DNA from: UBA4285 sp050944355
GTDB lineage: Bacteria; Bacillota; Clostridia; Lachnospirales; Lachnospiraceae
Assembly (NCBI GenBank): GCA_050944355.1
Contig: JBMNQX010000003.1
Span: 124,001-188,000 of the forward strand
Direction of reading: 5' to 3'
DNA: 64,000 nucleotides
Part shown: piece after piece, positions 61,153 through 64,000 of the stretch
Layout: every line of letters starts with the position of its first letter
Numbering within the stretch: the first letter of the stretch is position 1
Program-made: the position numbers and the translations under genes
The notes under the pieces: generated by a model
What the model was told of the DNA's origin: nothing
Databases searched by the model: none
Seen by the model: only the letters and a program-made list of their open reading frames with translations

Positions 61153-62474
61153 TGTTCAGAACACTTGGCAAAGCGATAAAAAACAGAGATATAAGAAAAA
61201 AGCTTCTTTTTACACTGTTTATCCTCGTTGTCGTCAGGATCGGCGCCCTGGTGCCGATCCCAGGTGTTGATACAGAGTACTTCAGCTCGCTGATAAGCGG
61301 GCTTACGGAAGGAAACCTGAGTTTCCTGAGCGCCTTCACCGGCGGTTCATTTGAGAGAATGTCGCTGTTTGCACTGAGCATCACGCCGTACATCACAGCG
61401 CAGATCATTGTGCAGCTCCTCACCATCGCCATTCCGGCGTGGGAGGAGATGCAGAAGGAAGGCGAAGACGGAAGAAAACGTCTCGCCAAGATCACCCGGT
61501 ATCTGACAGTTATTCTTGCACTTGTTGAAAGTATTGCGATGGCTGTCGGATTCGGCCGTCAGGGACTGATTCTCAATAAGGCCACGATGAGCTACAAGCA
61601 TTACGCGGTAACTCTTGTGGTTGTCATAGCAGTCCTGACTGCCGGCGCTGCGATTCAGATGTGGCTCGGCGAGAGAATTACAGAGCATGGCGTTGGCAAC
61701 GGAATCTCTATGATTCTTCTGTTCAACATTATCTCTGGCATGCCGGAAGACTTTGCCGGTCTTTTTGAAAAATTTGTATTCGGAAAAACAATTCCGTATG
61801 CGGTTCTCTCTGCGGCAATTATCATTGGCATTGTAGTCGCCATGACGTTCATGGTTGTCATTCTCCAGGATGCTGAGCGCCGGATTCCGGTTCAGTATTC
61901 CGGAAAAATGGCAGGGAGAAGAACATTCAGCGGAAGCAGCTCCTATATTCCGCTCAAGGTGAATACAGCCGGCGTAATGCCGATCATCTTTGCTTCTTCC
62001 CTGATGCAGTTTCCGGTGATTATCGCACAGCTCACAGGTCACTCCGATTCTGAATGGGTTCGCTATCTTTCGTCCAGCTATTGGGCGAGACCGGAGTATC
62101 CGATCTATTCTCTCGGATTTATCGTCTATATGCTCCTCTGCATCCTGTTTGCGTATTTCTATACTTCGATCACGTTTAACCCGATTGAAGTTGCCGACAA
62201 TCTTCGCAAATCCGGCGGTGTGGTTCCCGGAATCACGCCGGGCAAGGCGACAAGTGATTATTTACAAAAGATTATCAACAGTATCGTTTTAATCGGCGTC
62301 ATCGGACTGATCATTGTCGCCGCGATACCGATCATTCTTTCAGGTATATTTGATGCTTCCGTATCATTCGGAGGAACATCCATCATCATTATCGTCGGTG
62401 TTGTACTTGAGACAATCAATCAGATCAAAGCGATGCTGTATACGAAGACGTATAAAGGATTTCTGCAATTCTGA
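61152..62474 (+). CDS. secY: Preprotein translocase subunit SecY
   Basis: A 440-residue channel subunit of the SecYEG complex with ten membrane helices. Marker blocks: IRKKLLFTLFILVVVRIGA, SALMLSLGIxPYI-like SLFALSITPYITAQI, and FNPIEVADNLRKSGG in the cytosolic loop between helices 8 and 9 that binds SecA or the ribosome. Confidence 0.98.
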   Translation: MFRTLGKAIKNRDIRKKLLFTLFILVVVRIGALVPIPGVDTEYFSSLISGLTEGNLSFLSAFTGGSFERMSLFALSITPYITAQIIVQLLTIAIPAWEEMQKEGEDGRKRLAKITRYLTVILALVESIAMAVGFGRQGLILNKATMSYKHYAVTLVVVIAVLTAGAAIQMWLGERITEHGVGNGISMILLFNIISGMPEDFAGLFEKFVFGKTIPYAVLSAAIIIGIVVAMTFMVVILQDAERRIPVQYSGKMAGRRTFSGSSSYIPLKVNTAGVMPIIFASSLMQFPVIIAQLTGHSDSEWVRYLSSSYWARPEYPIYSLGFIVYMLLCILFAYFYTSITFNPIEVADNLRKSGGVVPGITPGKATSDYLQKIINSIVLIGVIGLIIVAAIPIILSGIFDASVSFGGTSIIIIVGVVLETINQIKAMLYTKTYKGFLQF

Positions 62475-62505
62475 TAATAGTCTGGGCGATGTTCAGAAAA
62501 CAAAC

Positions 62506-62531
62506 AAGCCTGCGCAAAAAACGCAGGCTTG
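62506..62531 (+). other. Hairpin between secY and adk
   Basis: AAGCCTGCG (62506-62514) pairs with CGCAGGCTT (62522-62530), loop CAAAAAA, with only a weak GCGTTTCTG tail. It may be a leaky terminator or a processing site. Confidence 0.55.
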
Positions 62532-62562
62532 CGTTTCTGTCTGAATTCGGAAAGGAGTCTGT

Positions 62563-63204
62563 ATGAAAGTTATCATGCTTGGTGCGCCTGGTGCCGGAAA
62601 AGGAACGCAGGCTAAAATGATCGCTGATGAATACGGAATACCGCATATTTCGACCGGCGACATTTTCCGCGCGAACATAAAGAACGGCACTGAGCTGGGC
62701 AAAAAGGCCAAGACATACATGGACAAGGGCGAACTTGTTCCGGACGATCTGGTCGTTGATCTGATCATGGATCGATTCAAAGCGGACGACTGCAAAAACG
62801 GATATGTGCTCGACGGATTTCCGCGCACGATTGCACAGGCAGAAGCTCTGGACGAGGCGCTTGAGAAAAACAGGGATCATGTCGATGTGGCGATCGACAT
62901 TGAGGTTCCGGATGAGGACATCATCGCAAGGATGGGCGGGCGCAGAGCATGTGTCGGCTGCGGTGCCACCTATCATGTGAAATACAATCCGCCGAAGGTT
63001 GAGGGCATCTGTGATGTCTGCGGCCAGAAGCTGATTCTGCGGGATGATGACAAGCCTGAGACAGTGAAGAACAGATTGAATGTTTATCACACTCAGACGC
63101 AGCCGCTCATCACTTATTATAAGAAGAAAAACATCCTGAAAGCCGTTGACGGCACTCAGGACATGAAAAAAGTATTTGCCGATATCAAGGCAATACTCGG
63201 CTAA
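62563..63204 (+). CDS. adk: Adenylate kinase, zinc-lid type
   Basis: The 213 residues include the P-loop GAPGAGKGT (7-15) and the lid with four cysteines (C130, C133, C150, C153) binding zinc, a Gram-positive feature. It balances AMP, ADP and ATP. Position after secY is conserved. A map gene, often next, is absent; infA follows directly. Confidence 0.98.
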   Translation: MKVIMLGAPGAGKGTQAKMIADEYGIPHISTGDIFRANIKNGTELGKKAKTYMDKGELVPDDLVVDLIMDRFKADDCKNGYVLDGFPRTIAQAEALDEALEKNRDHVDVAIDIEVPDEDIIARMGGRRACVGCGATYHVKYNPPKVEGICDVCGQKLILRDDDKPETVKNRLNVYHTQTQPLITYYKKKNILKAVDGTQDMKKVFADIKAILG

Positions 63205-63229
63205 GCATGCATCAAGAGGGAGTAAGTTA

Positions 63230-63448
63230 ATGCCGAAGAGTAAAGATATGGAACTGCAGGGGAAGGTTCTTGAAAAGCTTCCAAATGCTATGTTCAGAGT
63301 TGAACTGGAGAATGGTATTCAGATCATTGCTCACCTGAGCGGCAAGCTTCGGATGAATTACATCCGTATTCTTCCGGGTGACAAAGTCACCGTGGTGATG
63401 TCTCCATATGATCTTACAAAGGGGCGCATTATCTGGCGAGATAAATAA
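63230..63448 (+). CDS. infA: Translation initiation factor IF-1
   Basis: A 72-residue OB-fold protein starting at 63230 (GAGGGAGT upstream). The family block GKLRMNYIRILPGDKVTVVMSPYD is visible in part at residues 39-62. It blocks the A site during initiation. Confidence 0.97.
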   Translation: MPKSKDMELQGKVLEKLPNAMFRVELENGIQIIAHLSGKLRMNYIRILPGDKVTVVMSPYDLTKGRIIWRDK

Positions 63449-63456
63449 AATTCCTC

Positions 63457-63486
63457 TTGCATTCAATTTTGCTGCTGTGATACAAT
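63457..63486 (+). promoter_or_regulatory. Internal promoter before rpmJ
   Basis: TTGCAT (63457-63462), 18 nt, TACAAT (63481-63486), with TG-A directly before the -10 (extended -10). It would drive rpmJ, rpsM and the alpha-operon genes. Confidence 0.7.
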
Positions 63487-63520
63487 ACGAGACGAACTTG
63501 TCTGAAAGGAGGCTTTTTCA

Positions 63521-63634
63521 GTGAAGGTCAGATCTTCTGTAAAACCGATTTGCGAAAAGTGCAAGGTTATCAAGAGAAAGGGCGTTGTCAGAGTAATCTG
63601 CGAGAACCCGAAGCACAAGCAGAGACAGGGCTGA
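63521..63634 (+). CDS. rpmJ: 50S ribosomal protein L36
   Basis: A GTG start with AAAGGAGG 10 nt upstream gives a 37-residue protein. Zinc ligands are Cys11, Cys14, Cys27 and His32, as in the zinc-binding L36 form. Order infA-rpmJ-rpsM is the usual one. Confidence 0.96.
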   Translation: MKVRSSVKPICEKCKVIKRKGVVRVICENPKHKQRQG

Positions 63635-63899
63635 TTTCCTGAAGGCACAGGCCGGCGGGAATTCATATTCCTGTAAAACTGTCAAAAGGTCCGTCATACC
63701 TTTTGCCAGGCAACAAAGAAAGCGGCTGCAGCGCATCATTTCACCCGGTCCTTCCGGGCTTTTATGGCGCTGATTTTTATACGCAGGAGTGAGGGGCGCG
63801 TACCATTTCACCTCAGAAAGTACTTTTCTGAGCTACGCAAGCTGATTTTCTGCTCACAATCCAAATTTTGTTTTAACATTACGGAGGAAAGAGAGACAA
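63635..63899 (+). other. 265-nt leader between rpmJ and rpsM with three hairpins
   Basis: Dyads: AAAAGGT/ACCTTTT (63684-63704), CCCGG/CCGGG followed by CTTTTA (63744-63764, terminator-like) and CTCAGAAA/TTTCTGAG (63812-63832). No coding frame is convincing. In most relatives these genes are close together. The region may be a regulatory leader for the alpha operon, possibly read by S4 or another product. Confidence 0.5.
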
Positions 63900-64000
63900 A
63901 TGGCTCGAATTTCAGGTGTAGATTTACCGAAAGAAAAGCGCATTGAAATTGGTCTTACGTACATCTACGGAATCGGCAGAAGCAGATCAAACAAGATCCT
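63900..64000 (+). CDS. rpsM: 30S ribosomal protein S13 (3' end cut by the window)
   Basis: The first 33 residues are visible: MARISGVDLPKEKRIEIG and LTYIYGIGRSRSNKIL, typical for S13. GGAGGAAAG lies before the ATG. The rest lies outside the window. Confidence 0.97.
   Translation, partial: MARISGVDLPKEKRIEIGLTYIYGIGRSRSNKI

Noticed and set aside
1..64000. tRNA, rRNA, CRISPR array, transposase, integrase or phage genes
   Set aside because: None was found on reading the sequence; there is no direct evidence of a mobile element in spite of the accessory gene block.

Overview
The window looks like a stretch of chromosome from a Gram-positive anaerobe of the class Clostridia, most likely Lachnospirales, with fairly GC-rich coding DNA. 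The reasons are the order of the S10-spc-alpha ribosomal protein genes, the four-cysteine adenylate kinase lid, the zinc-type S14, a CIRCE/HrcA-type heat-shock operator, lipoprotein-type solute-binding proteins and strong AGGAGG ribosome binding sites. No rRNA, tRNA, CRISPR array or insertion sequence was recognised. Nearly all genes are on the + strand.

Layout. 1-1.7 kb: the end of an RDD-family membrane protein with a duplicated acidic motif, and a CIRCE-controlled Hsp20. 1.9-10.8 kb: a close-packed run of glutamate racemase, GH27 alpha-galactosidase, M20 amidohydrolase, CPBP protease, ArgC, a 35-residue membrane microprotein, an SDR, 4-alpha-glucanotransferase and an RlmD-type rRNA methyltransferase. 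10.9-17.4 kb: a second CPBP protein, a DUF5684 membrane protein, an aldehyde dehydrogenase with DUF1905 and alpha/beta-hydrolase genes, a PhzF protein and a serpin lipoprotein. 17.5-19.9 kb: a MerR-regulated ABC-2 exporter.

19.9-30.1 kb is the most unusual block. It holds AcpS, a cysteine-type alpha/beta hydrolase, a second hydrolase, a PucR/CdaR-type regulator, and then a one-direction run of SCP2-type thiolase, DUF35 zinc-ribbon/OB protein, a stand-alone acyl carrier protein, a crotonase-fold protein, a small beta-rich protein, malonyl-CoA:ACP transacylase and a biotin-dependent carboxyltransferase. No ketosynthase or ketoreductase lies beside it. Two + strand transcription units in this block share a ~140-nt leader with the same set of predicted hairpins. 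The crotonase gene has one in-frame TAG, while none of the 74 complete stop codons in the window is TAG.

30.4-42.3 kb: two carbohydrate-use units, each containing a CehA/McbA-type PHP metallohydrolase. One has a GPH symporter and a ChbG-like deacetylase. The other has a GntR/LacI-type regulator, an ABC sugar importer, a second PHP gene broken by TAA, and a GH38-like protein. 42.5-51 kb: an ArsR/metallo-beta-lactamase pair, nitroreductase, a Sel1-repeat protein, a FliB-like protein, a TIGR01440 protein, a methyltransferase and an ABC-F ATPase. 51-64 kb: the ribosomal superoperon from S10 to the start of S13, including SecY, Adk, IF-1 and L36. Its S3 carries a ~78-residue helical insertion.

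Across the window an 11-base word, CATTTGTCAKG (or its complement CMTGACAAATG), occurs 14 times exactly and 19 times if one pyrimidine is allowed at base 7. It is absent between 13,956 and 30,423, the accessory block. This suggests a genome-wide DNA signal and possible foreign origin for that block.
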